Below are positions 1 through 11,900 of a stretch of DNA of 64,000 bases, in pieces. Below the pieces are notes generated by a model. It did not search any database and was not told the DNA's origin. It saw nothing but the letters and a program-made list of their open reading frames with translations. The translations under genes and the position numbers were made by a program. The stretch is from Liolophura sinensis (taxonomy: Eukaryota; Mollusca; Polyplacophora; Chitonida; Chitonidae): contig NC_088297.1 of the NCBI RefSeq assembly GCF_032854445.1, forward strand, positions 12,447,278-12,511,277, written 5' to 3'. Position 1 is the first letter of the stretch. Every line of letters begins with the position of its first letter.

Positions 1-903
1 GAATAGCAGTCTAGCCCAAATCTCCATAAATACTGCGGCTACAGACATCATACTTTGTGCAATAATAACACTCAATGCGGGTTATCACGTAATGCCAATG
101 ACTCCCGATTCTGACACAAGGGGCCGTTTCTGTGAATAGCAGTCTGAATAGCAGTCTGGCCCATATCTCCATAAACACTGCGCCTACAGACATCATACTT
201 TGTACATTACTGACACTAAATGCGGGTTATCACATGATGCCAATGATTCCCGATTCTGACACCAGGGGGCGCTTCTGTGAATAACACTCTGAATAGCAGT
301 CTGGCCCATATCTCCATAAATACTGCGCCTACAGACATTATACTTGATACAATAATAACACTTAATGCGGGCTATCACATAATGCCATATATTCACGATT
401 CTGACACCAGGGGGCGCTTCTGTGAACAGCAGTCTCAATAGCAGTCTGGCCCATATCTCCATAAATACTGCGGCTACAGACATTATACTTGATACAATAA
501 TAACACTTAATGCGAGCTATCACATAATGCCATATATTCACGATTCTGACACCAGGGGGCGCTTCTGTGAATAGCAGTCTGAATAGCAGTCTGACCCAAA
601 TCTCCATAAATACTGCGGCTACAGACATCATACTTGATACAATAATGACACTTAATGCGGGCTATCACATAATGCCATATATTCACGATTCTGACACCAG
701 GGGGGCGTTTCTGTGAACAGCAGTCTGAATAGCAGTCTGGCCCATATCTCCATAAATACTGCGGCTACAGACATCATAATTGATACAATAATGACACTTA
801 ATGCGGGCTATCACATAATGCCATATATTCACGATTCTGACACCAGGGGGGCGGGGGGGGGGGGGGGGCGCTTCTGTGAACAGAAGTCTAATAGTATAAA
901 TTG
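1..903 (+). repeat. ~146-bp satellite array, about six units
   Basis: The phrase TCCATAAATACTGCG recurs near 22, 168, 312, 458, 603 and 749, giving unit lengths of 144-146 bp. Each unit contains GAATAGCAGTCTGGCCCATA, an AT-rich middle and a GC-rich CACCAGGGGGCGCTT block. The last unit has a G-run expansion at about 843-868. The same unit recurs in opposite orientation at 3330-4165. Short open frames through the units are by-products of the repeat, since the period is not a multiple of three. Tandem cores of similar size occur in the bivalve 'pearl' repeats, but I cannot show homology to them. Confidence 0.9.
256..570 (+). promoter_or_regulatory. CTCF-like core motifs inside satellite units
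   Basis: CACCAGGGGGCGCTT is exact at 260-274, 405-419 and 550-564, and degenerate in the other units (about 690 and 838). It matches the core of the animal CTCF binding consensus. In the inverted array the motif is on the other strand with one or more mismatches (around 3400, 3580, 3905 and 4045). Binding is inference; only the motif is seen. Confidence 0.4.
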
Positions 904-3240
904 ATAAAGTAGTGATTTGTCACTACCAGTAAACAAGTTAATTAAAAAGCTCCCTTAACAATTTAGTGTGATTTCAGATGGCATCGTTCGTTTAAACGTT
1001 TGACACCGTTTTGTTGGGCTGGAAAAGATATCTTTGTGTATTAAGCATGAGATGTCTATGTTTATTGACAAAGCTGATAACTCCAGTTAAGAGGTAAATA
1101 ATAGTTGTGTAAGCTATTCAGCGTGACGTCATCTTACGACATACTGGTAAATGCGTTGGAACCACTGGCAAAGACCATTGATAGCTTTCTGCACGACTTT
1201 CAAAGTGGGTTGTAATCACCAAATGAAATCTATGTGTATCTGTTATATTATTTTCATAAGAATTTTTTTTTTTTAGGAAATAAATGATTTGTAGGGGTTG
1301 TGATGTGATGTTTGTGCATGAAGCCTGAGATCTTTATGTCTATTGCTTAAGGCGCCAATGTCGGTTTACAGATCAGTTAACAGCTGTGCTATTAGTAACC
1401 GCTAATGTTGACGCCACCTGGTGTTGCATGTCATGATTCTTGGCGCCATCTTTTAACGTTTGGAAAGTTGTGTTTAATTAGCAGAGTTGAACAATATGTA
1501 TCTGTAACACTTTAAACCAGACATTTTTATTTACCATGGGGAAATTATAACTCAGTTTTTGAGCTTTTTAAGTCTTTAAAAGCAGTAAATAGTTCTGTTA
1601 ACAGTCTAATTAAAAAGCAAGTCTGGCGTTAGCAGACATTCGACGTCAAAGCATTTCACACCCTTTTGTGCAGTTTGCAAAATTGAGTTTTAATATCAAG
1701 TATTTGGATTGGTAACATTTTTGTTTATATAAATTTGTGTTTTCCAGACAAAGTAGTTGTTTGTCCATTTTGAATTGGTTGAAAATCTGAAACCAGTGAA
1801 CAATTTTGTTAACAATTTTAATTCGGTTAACAATTTAGTGTGATTTCAGATGGTATCGGACGTTAAAACGTCCGATCAATACGTTTATTGGTCAAAGTGA
1901 TAACCACAGGTAAATTTTTTATTATTTTTTTTGGTAGAAAATAAATGACTTGTAGGCCTTGTAAGGTGATGTTTACGTATGATGTTTGAGATCTGTACGT
2001 AAATTGCTTAAGTCGTTAATGCCGTTTTATATATCAGTTAACATGATTAACTGCATATCTGAACGCCATCCGGTGTCGGATGTCAAAATTCTTGGCATCA
2101 CTTTGTACTGTTTGGAAAGTTTATTTCAAGTGTTTAATTACCAAGTATTAACGGTGTGTCTGTATAAAAAGTTGTTTTTGGAATTGGTTAAGTTTTTAAA
2201 AGGAATAAATAGTTCAAGACTTTAATTATGCACATGTCTGTATATATGTGTATGTATGTGTTTGCACATTCGCACATATATATGTATGAGTATATATATA
2301 CATATATATGTATACGTGTGTGTGTGTGTGTGTGTATGTATACACATGTATGGTCATATTTATATATATTTATTATTCTTTAAATAATTATTACCTACTT
2401 ATATTTCTGTGTAAATAGCTTCAAAATAATGACAATATATTTTGTTTTTCCAGGAAAAAATGCTGTATGAATTTCTACGAATGTTACACGTTATAAGCCT
2501 TTGGCTAACTGTGTATATGTGAAGAAATATAAACACGTTTAAACCAAAACGAGTAAATATTTTTGTTAACACCTTAGTTATCAACTCAGTCTGACGTTAG
2601 CAGGCTTTTAACGTCAAATCATTTCACGTCATTTTGTATTGGTTAAGGCGTAAACGCCGGTTAAAAGAAGAACACTTCAGTGGGACATCATCCCAAAGCT
2701 TATTGGTAAAAGCGTTAAAGCTAGTTGACAGCAGAGTTTAGAGTTAATATAAACACCCTTGCTGGTGTTCATTGACGTCGGAAGTTGAGAATATTGACGC
2801 CTAACCAAATATATACTATTTTACCTGTAACGCTGTTCATAATAAAAAAATATTTTCTGTAAGACAATAATGACTTGTAGGGCTTTTCAAGTTGTGTTCT
2901 TGTCTTGAGAATTCGGTAAACATTTCAATGTGACCTCACATTAGTGTATAGTAGTTCAGGCGTCATAGCCAGTAATCAGTTGAGTTCATTCCTTGGTCAA
3001 CAACTTAGAGTGACGTCCCCTAACGTAGGAGGTTTAGGCATTTTTTTTTTAGATTGGAAAAGTGGTGTTGGAGAACCACTTAGGTACTGTGTGTATCTAC
3101 CTGTAACGTATTGTTCAATTAAAATACATTTTCTGTAGAATAAAAAAGTAATACCTTTTTAAATACGTTAGAAGCAGACAGAAATGCTAAATGGCTGACA
3201 ATGGACATAGGGTTTTCTGGTTTAATTTTCCTAACCTTCA
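904..3240. other. AT-rich intervening segment, no gene seen
   Basis: No convincing exon. The segment is built from degenerate copies of a few modules. A 'caatttagtgtgatttcag' module occurs near 960 and 1830, and an 'ataaatgaYttgtagg' module near 1282, 1940 and 2868. Repeated AACGTCAAA-type phrases also occur. It looks like an old tandemly duplicated element flanked by the two satellite arrays. Confidence 0.6.
2228..2380. repeat. TG/TA-rich microsatellite
   Basis: Alternating purine-pyrimidine tract with (TG)n and (TA)n stretches, including about nine consecutive GT units near 2318-2336. No gene. Confidence 0.85.
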
Positions 3241-3329
3241 TCCCTCTTGAGCAAATCTTCCATACCTAATATTTATCTCAAGTCTAGTATAGCCAATCAA
3301 AAAAACAAATTCGTAATCCTTCAGCATCC

Positions 3330-4165
3330 TAAGTATGATATCTGTAAGTGTAGTAATGATGAAGATATGAGCCAGACTGCTATTCAGACTGCGGTTCACA
3401 GAAGAGCCCACTGGTGTCAGAATCGGGAATCATTGACATTACGTGATAGCCTGCATCAGGTGTCAATAGCAAGACGTGATATTCCGCATTAAGTGTCATT
3501 ATTGTACCAAATATGATGTCTGTATGCGCATTTTTATGGAGATATGGGCCAGACTGCTATTCAGACTGCGGTTCACAGAAGAGCCCACTGGTGTCAGAAT
3601 TGGGAATCATTGACATTATGTGATAGCCTGCATCAGGTGTCAATAGCAAGACGTGATATTCCGCATTAAGTGTCATTATTGTACCAAATATGATGTCTGT
3701 ATGCGCATTTTTTATGGAGATATGGGCCAGACTGCTATTCAGACTGCGGTTCACAGAAGGGCCCCTGGGTGTCAGATTCGTGATTCATTGGCGTCACGTG
3801 ATACTCCGCATTAAGTGTCATTATTGTACCAAATATGATATCTGTAGGTGCAGTATTTATGGAGGTATGGGCCAGACTGCTATTCAGACGGCTATGCACA
3901 GAAGCTCCCCCTGGTGTCAGAATTTGGAACCATTGGCATTACGTGATAGCCCATATTAAGTGTCATTAATGTAAGAAATATGATGTCTGTAGGTGCAGTG
4001 TTTATAAGATATGGGCCAGACTGCTATTCCGACTGCTATCCACAGAAGCGCCGCCTGGTGTCAAAATCGTGAATCATAGGCATCAATTGATGGCCCGCAT
4101 TAAGTGCTATTAATGTACAAAGCATGATGTCTGTAGGTGCAGTAATAATGGAAATATAGGCGATT
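3330..4165 (-). repeat. Inverted copy of the ~146-bp satellite, about five diverged units
   Basis: Units carry 'gggccagactgctattcaga', the complement of the left array's landmark, at about 3366, 3545, 3723, 3868 and 4012. Spacing is 145-180 bp. The first two units contain an extra ~35-bp block (caggtgtcaatagcaagacg). Divergence is higher than in the left array. The inverted orientation relative to 1-903 makes the 1-4165 block a large imperfect inverted repeat. Confidence 0.85.
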
Positions 4166-4945
4166 ATATAATTTATAGAAATAAGGCCTTGGCCCCGTTG
4201 AATAGCTAACTGCTAGCTGCGAACCGCAGACTAACTTCACTCACGTCCAAAAAAAAAAAAGGAAAACCATAATAAATAATAATAAACTTATTATTTTTTA
4301 AATGTCGACTTGCATGTAAAACACCAAATATAATTGATGTCGACTTTGGGGAAACGATAAAAAAATCAAATTTGCAGTTGAATCTCGCGGATTTTCTGAA
4401 AAAGTGTTTGCGTTGTCGATGATGAAAAGCCTTTTCCGTTTGAAAACAAGGAACCGCCTGTTTTATAACAGAAAGATGTGTTGGCACGAAGTACGTACAT
4501 AAGCCTAGGCCTACATTGTACACATGTAGTTAGAAGGCTTGCTGTTCACTGCTTGCAAGAGCTTGTAAATTTAAATAGGCTTATTCAAGTAATGGAGGCC
4601 TATACATTCGGCATTTCTTTGTACTTCAACGTACACAAGAACAAGCCGCCACATTCCTTCATAGTTAATGTTTTCTGCGCGTTCAACTAAAGATTTCATG
4701 CCCTACTATGACGTACATCGCTAGGAGAACCGTAAGGTCACAGAACCGTCCCAAGTTCCGAGAGTTTCTGGTAAGTAAAACTCTTCTTTTAATCCAACGA
4801 TGTCAAGAAATGTTGATTCTTGAGCTAAAATAACTGGAATTCTGTATATTATAAGAATATCTATGGCCTTAAACTCAGTAAAGTTGCATTTCTGTGGTAA
4901 ATGTTTCGTTTCCGAAACGGTCCCATTGCTTATAGCGCGATGTAA
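4166..4945. other. Left flank of the 47-kb element, nothing recognised
   Basis: No exon-like ORF with supporting splice sites, RNA gene or known repeat seen. An A-run lies near 4249-4260. This is the host DNA immediately left of the TGTATA target duplication. Confidence 0.5.
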
Positions 4946-4951
4946 TGTATA

Positions 4952-5387
4952 AGTAGTTGAGAATGTAGGTTTGGTGCGGCATTGAGGTGGCGGTTTTTGT
5001 GGTTTTGAGGTGGCGGGTGTTGATGCCCAGTTGCCCCGGCTGGGGCAGGCTGGGCAGGTTGGTGGTGACGTCACACCTGCCAGCCCTTCGGGCTGGCAGA
5101 TGTTACAGGTGTGACGTCACCCCTTCGCTGGGGAAGTTTGGTGGGTTTTTTCCACGCCGCGGGGCGTATGTGATGTGTGTAGTAGACTAGAGTATAGTAT
5201 AACAGTATAACCGTAGAGTATAGGGGTATAGGGGAAAAAAAGAGAAAAAAAAAAGAGGCAAAACGTCGGCTTGTAAAGTGGCGTGGGACAGCTCGAAAAG
5301 AGCTCCCTGGCGCCAAAACGGACCAATGGGTGAGCGGGATTTGCCCCAAAACGGCTCAATGGAGGGCCCGCAAAACGGACCTATCCG
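4952..5387 (+). repeat. Left terminal inverted repeat
   Basis: Matches the reverse complement of 51509-51944 at about 96% by eye, then diverges after 'gcaaaacggacc'. It contains two full CRE sites, a short hairpin, the palindromic block CCACGCCGCGGGGCGTA, a purine-rich stretch and CCAAT-type boxes. It is followed by a partial second copy at about 5410-5495. Confidence 0.85.
5060..5330 (+). promoter_or_regulatory. CRE, hairpin and CCAAT-box cluster in left TIR
   Basis: TGACGTCA occurs at 5066-5073 and 5112-5119. An 8-bp stem with loop TTC lies at 5079-5097 (GCCAGCCC / GGGCTGGC). A TATA-like 'agtatagtataacagtataa' and a CCAAT box (about 5322) follow. The combination resembles an RNA polymerase II promoter directed inward. 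Transcription is inference. Confidence 0.4.
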
Positions 5388-5404
5388 TTGGGGGAGACGG
5401 GGGA

Positions 5405-5495
5405 AAAATGAACCCAGCCCGAAGGGCTGGCAGGTGTGACGTCACCCCTTCGATGGGGAGTTTGGTGGGTTTTTTCCACGCCGCGGGGCGTATGT
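5405..5495 (+). repeat. Subterminal partial second copy of the TIR
   Basis: Repeats the hairpin (5414-5430, loop GAA instead of TTC), the CRE (5437-5444), 'ccccttcg.tgggg' and the CCACGCCGCGGGGCGTA block. The outermost ~100 bp and the CCAAT part are absent. Confidence 0.75.
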
Positions 5496-5989
5496 GTGTA
5501 TACTAGCGTTATGTATTGACGCACCGGCTGGCTGGCTGGCAACAATGTATACAATGTATTCAAGGCGCAACTGATCAAAACAAAAACCACGTGTCCAAAC
5601 AAAAACCACATGTCAAAACAAAGCACAGCTGACAACATTGTTTGCCTGACTGCGGGCCGGCTGGCGGGTAGGATCGCTCAGCGTGTCTTTGCAACACTTT
5701 CGCCCAGGAAGGCTCACTGCTGCAGGAAGAGGGTCGATGTTATGAACCGTAGAGCCTGTCGGTGGGATTTTTTTTTTGAGTGATCTGCCTGTCTGTCTAC
5801 CTGCTGGTTGTGGTAGGGATGGATGGATCGACACCACACCCAAACATGCATGTACACTGGAGACTATACTATACTATACTATACTATACTATACTATACT
5901 CTACTCTACTCTACTCTACTATATACTATATATAGGCGGTGTAGTGGAATAGAGTACAGTAGAGTATAGGGGAAAAAAAAAAAGAGAAA
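5496..5989. other. Left subterminal DNA with (ACTAT)n microsatellite
   Basis: No gene seen. An (ACTAT)n then (CTACT)n tract spans about 5863-5935. A purine-rich 'gtagagtataggggaaaaa' phrase like that of the TIR recurs at about 5958-5977. Confidence 0.6.
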
Positions 5990-6794
5990 AAACTTGGATC
6001 AGAAAATCTCGAAGCTTATAAGAAACTTGGAGGAGATCAATGTGATGGTATTTCGCACATATTTTCAGCATCTATATTTTCACCAACATCCACATATTTA
6101 AGCAAGATATGTAACAGCCATTTCTTAAACGGTTAAATTCAATTATTCTTTATCAACTAATCTTAACACACATATATACAAGACAACCAAATGACCATGA
6201 AGGAGAAAACAACTACCAGGTTATATTAAAAAATTCTTTTTTATTTTTCAATGTTTTATTCTTTTCTATCAAAAATCTAAAATACGAAAGGATATACCGA
6301 AACATACTAATATCTTCAACAGAAACTTGCAGTACTTGCTATGGGGAACCTAACAGAGCCCATACATGTAAATGATAAATACATGATATTGAAAATAAAT
6401 GATAAATAGGTGCACTAAACAGCTAATTTGACTTTGAAAAGACCGGTCAAAGCAGGTGTCAAAATGTCTGGCTCTATTAGTAGAGATGTGCTTTCCAAAA
6501 CATGAGGCAAAAATGGAATTAAATGCTCACAGCAAAGCCATCTAAAATACAACAATGGTTTTCCAACACAAACGTCAAATGTTCTGTATTTTCACTAACA
6601 TCCACATATACATATCTTAACACATATACAAAACAACCAAATGACCATCAAAGAGAAAACGACAACTACCAGGTTATATTAAGGAATTCTTTTTTTTTTT
6701 TTTTTTTTTAATGTTTTCTATCAAAAATCTGAAATATGAAAGGATATACCGAAACATACTAATATCTTCAACAGAAACTTGCAGTACTTGCTAA
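5990..6794. repeat. Outer end of left arm, tandemly repeated
   Basis: Reverse complement of right-arm sequence 46037-46890. A segment with 'accaggttatattaa' and 'gatataccgaaacatactaatatcttc' occurs twice (about 6110-6335 and 6590-6793), so a tandem duplication exists on this side too. The second copy is fused directly to the truncated dsRBD exon at 6795, removing the last two exons of the left gene. Confidence 0.7.
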
Positions 6795-6892
6795 AAGAGC
6801 TGTTGGGCACCACTTCCATCCCTTCCCATGGGAGAATGAAGCTGGTATACAGGACTTCCTCATCCATTCTTCTAGCAAAGGTCATCGAGCAC
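6795..6892 (-). pseudogene. Left gene dsRBD exon remnant with two stops
   Basis: Aligns with right exon 44869-44976. CAG at the sixth-to-eighth codon region is TAG here, and the TGG of the N-G-W-G motif is TGA. Homology ends at about 6795, where the arm-end repeat begins, so the donor and the next two exons are lost. Confidence 0.85.
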
Positions 6893-7402
6893 CTATAGTA
6901 AACATCGTTACATGCATTTACATTTACTCTTGATTTACTGAAGCCTCACTAGGGCAATCGGACTATAAATTAAAGGTAATTAGTAAAACAAAAATTCTTC
7001 CACAAAACAAAATCATGGTCAAAGGTTAAACGCAGAGCCTTGCATTATGACAACTTTCAATGATAACAAAACAGCCAATTTTTTTTTTAGCTATTAACAC
7101 ACCTGATTAACGAAATTTAATTCAAAACTCATTACATGTATAGGAAATATTAGATAAGAATTAGTTTCTAAGTATGTTACCTGTTACTTCAAAGTTTAAA
7201 CAAACACCCATCTTCAACGAAACTGAACTAACTCACCTTCTGGTTAATTGCACAATCGGTTCATGTCTTTTAGTACCGCGTAGGCAGATTATAGATTTTA
7301 AGACTGCGTAATCCTTTAAGCATGCTCCAGAATAAGTTGCAATGCGCAACTTTTTAATGGGATATGGGACTGGAAACCTTCTGCATTGACAACTATACAC
7401 AC

Positions 7403-7496
7403 CTCTGCTGGATGTTTCCTAAAGCCCCACCCCCTCATCATCCCTCGGCCTCGCACAGGGCTTCTGACGCCCATGGGACCTCGCTCTGCCAACGCC
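7403..7496 (-). CDS. Left gene Arg/Gly-rich exon
   Basis: 94 nt, acceptor TTAGCAG and donor GTGTGT, entering with one nucleotide of a split codon and ending in phase 0. It encodes [18 protein letters not shown] and then [13 protein letters not shown], an RG-rich linker like that before the dsRBD of A1CF. Confidence 0.65.
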
Positions 7497-8482
7497 CTGC
7501 TAACAGTACAAAAAGCACAAATATTCAAGCTATTTCATGGTAAAAATTATGTGACTGAGCCTTCTTAAAGTTTCTTCTTTCTGCTTTTCCTCCTGAGATG
7601 TTCACATAAAATCAAATATATTGAGCTATTAAGGTTTGGTTGATGAAACTTAATGCTTCTTTGTATACTTACATGTAAGAAGCTCATAAAACGTTTTTTT
7701 TTTTGAGGACATTGCATGGATAACACATAAATGCAACTTCTTTCACGTCAAATGACTCTATCAACCACAATGGCAAAACCACTAAATATGGTAGTGTACC
7801 TTTCCTACATGTATGCTGTTGAATGGAAAGCTACAGAGTGACAATTAAAGAATATAGGTCACAGGTGGTAGAAGTTCACATTAATTCTTGGCAAAAAGCA
7901 AGCCCCTACCATTCAATAAAATTGCCTGTTTTCAATAAAGCTATGCCTTGCACAGTCTTGCAAATATTTCTGCTCCATGTGAAGCACCTTCCAACTGAAA
8001 TCCGTCATTACCTCATTTTGGATTTCAGTTGCCAAAGTAGACTTGCCCATGTCATTTTTCTAGTTCTCACTTTGTACTCTGTATCCATTAGCATATCAGC
8101 AGGAGAGCTACAATACTGTACTTTGTAAAACCCACTTACATATGCTTATTTACAGTTACAGTTATTACAGACAAATCATAAGGTAAAATTTAATCTTAGG
8201 TTATCTAAGATTTCATCTTAGATGAACACAACTGAAATGATTTAAAACCAAAGACAAATATCCTGTTCCTGGTCTGAAGCACACAAATGACAGAGCATCT
8301 GACACTTCTGAGAACCCTGATATTAAACAGACAAACTGGACACACACGGTGGAATATGACAACCTATGCTCTTAATTCCGCAAATATTGTTCTAAGCTAA
8401 CCGATTTTTTATAAAAATTCCAAGAATACAACTCTATTCTGACGGCAAGATCATCTGCTGTGCTGGATTCTCATCTGTATTC

Positions 8483-8599
8483 TTATATTGGGTGAACAGA
8501 GTTGTGGATTTCAGGCCAAAATAGTTCTTTCCTTGCGGGTGGTGGAGACATCGGGTTGTAATACGATGGAGGCGAGTAACTAGGGTCATAGCCATAGCC
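8483..8599 (-). CDS. Left gene Tyr/Pro-rich exon
   Basis: After acceptor TTTTTCAG, reads [14 protein letters not shown] and runs open to a TAA at 8483-8485. It is the same as the right copy (43162-43278). A weak donor (TC|GTAT) after 35 nt would match the phase of the next exon. Otherwise this is an alternative terminal exon. Confidence 0.55.
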   Translation of the reverse strand, partial: GYGYDPSYSPPSYYNPMSPPPARKELFWPEIHNSVHPI

Positions 8600-8994
8600 C
8601 TGAAAAATTTGTCACAGTATCAAGTACACTTGTCATACAACCAAAGCATGCATAAAAGCAGATTCGCTCAAACGGCTGAACAGCTGACTTGCTTCCACTG
8701 TAGGTACTTGATCTATAAATTCATGTACAAATCCAGGTCTTACTCCAATTTCCTCCATCCATAAACCTGATCGTGGTGGAATAATGTGACAATTCTTAAA
8801 TATAGTATTATACACTGATTAAAAAGAAAAAAAAGTTATTATTAAAGATTTTTAGCATGTAGTTCTAATCATTTTTTAATGAACTGCCTGAAAGGCTAAG
8901 GCATTATACTACTACACACATGAGGCCTTCAATATTTCTACACACTGGAAAATTTCAACATCATAAGCCATCAGTGGCATTCCCTACCCTTGCA

Positions 8995-11900
8995 TACCAG
9001 ATCTGAAACCCCTATGCTTACATACCAGAAACTCTTATGCTGACATATGAGAACCCCTTACCCTAACACATGAGGAACTTTTACCCTGACATATGGGAAC
9101 CCCCCACCCAGGTATATGAGAACCCCCTACCTTAACATACGAGGAACTCTTACCCTGACATAACAGAGCCCACTACCTTAGCATACGAGGAACTCTTACC
9201 CTGACATAACAGAGCCCACTACCCTCACATATGAGGAACTCTTACCCTGACATATGAGAACCTCCTACCCAGACATATGAGAACCTCCTACCCAGATATA
9301 TGAGAACCCCCTACCTTAACATATGAGGAACTCTTACCCTGACATAACAGAGCCCACTACCTTAACATACGAAAAACTCTTACCCTGACATATGAGAGCC
9401 TCCTACCCAGATATATGAGAACCCCCTACCCTGACATATGAGGAACTCTTACCCTGACATATGAGAACCTCCTACCCAGATATATGAGAACCCCCTACCT
9501 TAACATATGAGCAACTCTTACCCTGACGTAACAGAGCCCACTACCTTAACATACGAGGAACTCTTACCCTGACATAACAGAGCCCACTACCCTGACATAT
9601 GAGAAACTCTTACCCGGACATATGAGAACCTCCTACCCAGATATATGAGAACCCCCTACCTTAACATATGAGGAACTCTTACCCTGACATAACAGAGCCC
9701 ACTACCTTAACATACGTGGAACTCTTACCCTGACATATGAGAGCCTCCTACCCAGATATATGAGAACCCCCTACCCTGACATATGAGGAACTCTTACCCT
9801 GACATATGAGAACCTCCTACCCAGATATATGAGAACCCCCTACCTTAACATATGAGCAACTCTTACCCTGACGTAACAGAGCCCACTACCTTAACATACG
9901 AGGAACTCTTACCCTGACATAACAGAGCCCACTACCCTGACATATGAGAAACTCTTACCCGGACATATGAGAACCTCCTACCCAGATATATGAGAACCCC
10001 CTACCTTAACATATGAGGAACTCTTACCCTGACATAACAGAGCCCACTACCTTAACATACGTGGAACTCTTACCCTGACATATGAGAGCCTCCTACCCAG
10101 ATATATGAGAACCCCCTACCCTGACATATGAGGAACTCTTACCCTGACATATGAGAACCTCCTACCCAGATATATGAGAACCCCCTACCTTAACATATGA
10201 GGAACTCTTACCCTGACATAACAGAGCCCACTACCTTAACATACGAGGAACTCTTAACCTGACATATGAGAGCCTCCTACCCAGATATATGAGAACCCCC
10301 TACCCTGACATATGAGGAACTCTTACCCTGACATATGAGAACCTCCTACCCAGATATATGAGAACCCCCTACAGATATATGAGAACCCCCTACCTTAACA
10401 TACGAGGAACTCTTACCCTGACATAACAGAACCCCCTATCTTACCAGATGAGGAACTCTTACCCTGACATATGATACTTCTTTCTTCTTCCAAGATTCCA
10501 ACGCTTCCTGGCCTCTGTTGTATGCTCTATCAACCTCACCCAAGTGGCAGTCCTGATTAGCCTGCAATAAAAGAAATTTCATCAGTAGTAAAAATCAATT
10601 ATTTACCTGATATAAATATATATAAATAATTTGGTTTTTATACGCAAAAGCTTACTTCACACATACCTGACATATGAGAACCTCCTACCCAGATATATGA
10701 GAACCTCCTACCCAGATATATGAGAACCCCCTACCTTAACATATGAGGAACTCTTACCTTGACGTAACAGAGCCCACTACCCTAACATACGAGGAACTCT
10801 TACCCTGACATAACAGAGCCCACTACCCTCACATATGAGGAACTCTTACCCTGACATATGAGAACCTCCTACCCAGATATATGAGAACCCCCTACAGATA
10901 TATGAGAACCCCCTACCTTAACATACGAGGAACTCTTACCCTGACATAACAGAACCCCCTATCCTACCACATGAGGAACTCTTACCCTGACATATGGTAC
11001 TTCTTTCTGCTTCCAAGATTCCAACGCTTCCTGGCCTCTGTTGTATGCTCTATCAACCTCACCCAAGTGGCAGTCCTGATTAGCCTGCAATAAAAGAAAT
11101 TTCATCAGTAGTAAAAATCAATTATTTACCTGATATAAACATATATAAATAATTTGGTTTTTATACGCAAAAGCTTACTTCACACATACCTGACATATGA
11201 GAACCTCCTACCTTAACATATGAGGAACTCTTACCCTGATGTAACAGAGCCCACTATCCTAACATACGAGGAACTCTTACCCTGACGTAACAGAGCCCAC
11301 TACCCTGACATATGAGGAACTCTTACCCTGACATATGAGAACCTCCTACCCAGATATATGAGAACCCCCTACCTTAACATATGAGGAACTCTTACCCTGA
11401 CATAACAGAGCCCACTATCCTAACATACGAGGAACTCTTACCCTGACATAACAGAGCCCACTACCCTCACATATGAGGAACTCTTACCCTGACATATGAG
11501 AACCTCCTACCCAGATATATGAGAATCCCCTACAGATATATGAGAATCCCCTACCTTAACATATGAGGAACTCTTACCCTGACATAACACAGCCCACTAC
11601 CTTAACATACGAGGAACTCTTACCCTGACATAACAGAACCCCCCTAGCCTACCATATGAGGAACTCTTACCCTGACATATGGTACTTCTTTCTGCTTCCA
11701 AGATTCCAACGCTTCCTGGTCTCTGTTGTATGCTCTATCAACCTCACCCAAGTGGCAGTCCTGATTAGCCTGCAATAAAAGAAATTTCATCAGTAGTAAA
11801 AATCAATTATTTACCTGATATAAATATATATAAATAATTTGGTTTTTATATGCAAAAGCTTACTTCACACATACCTGACATATGAGAACCTCCTACCCAG

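Noticed and set aside
193-631. Repeated ~90-residue ORFs in the satellite arrays at both ends of 1-4165
   Set aside because: They follow the ~146-bp repeat, which is not a multiple of three, so each frame is broken in the next unit. No start context or splice support.
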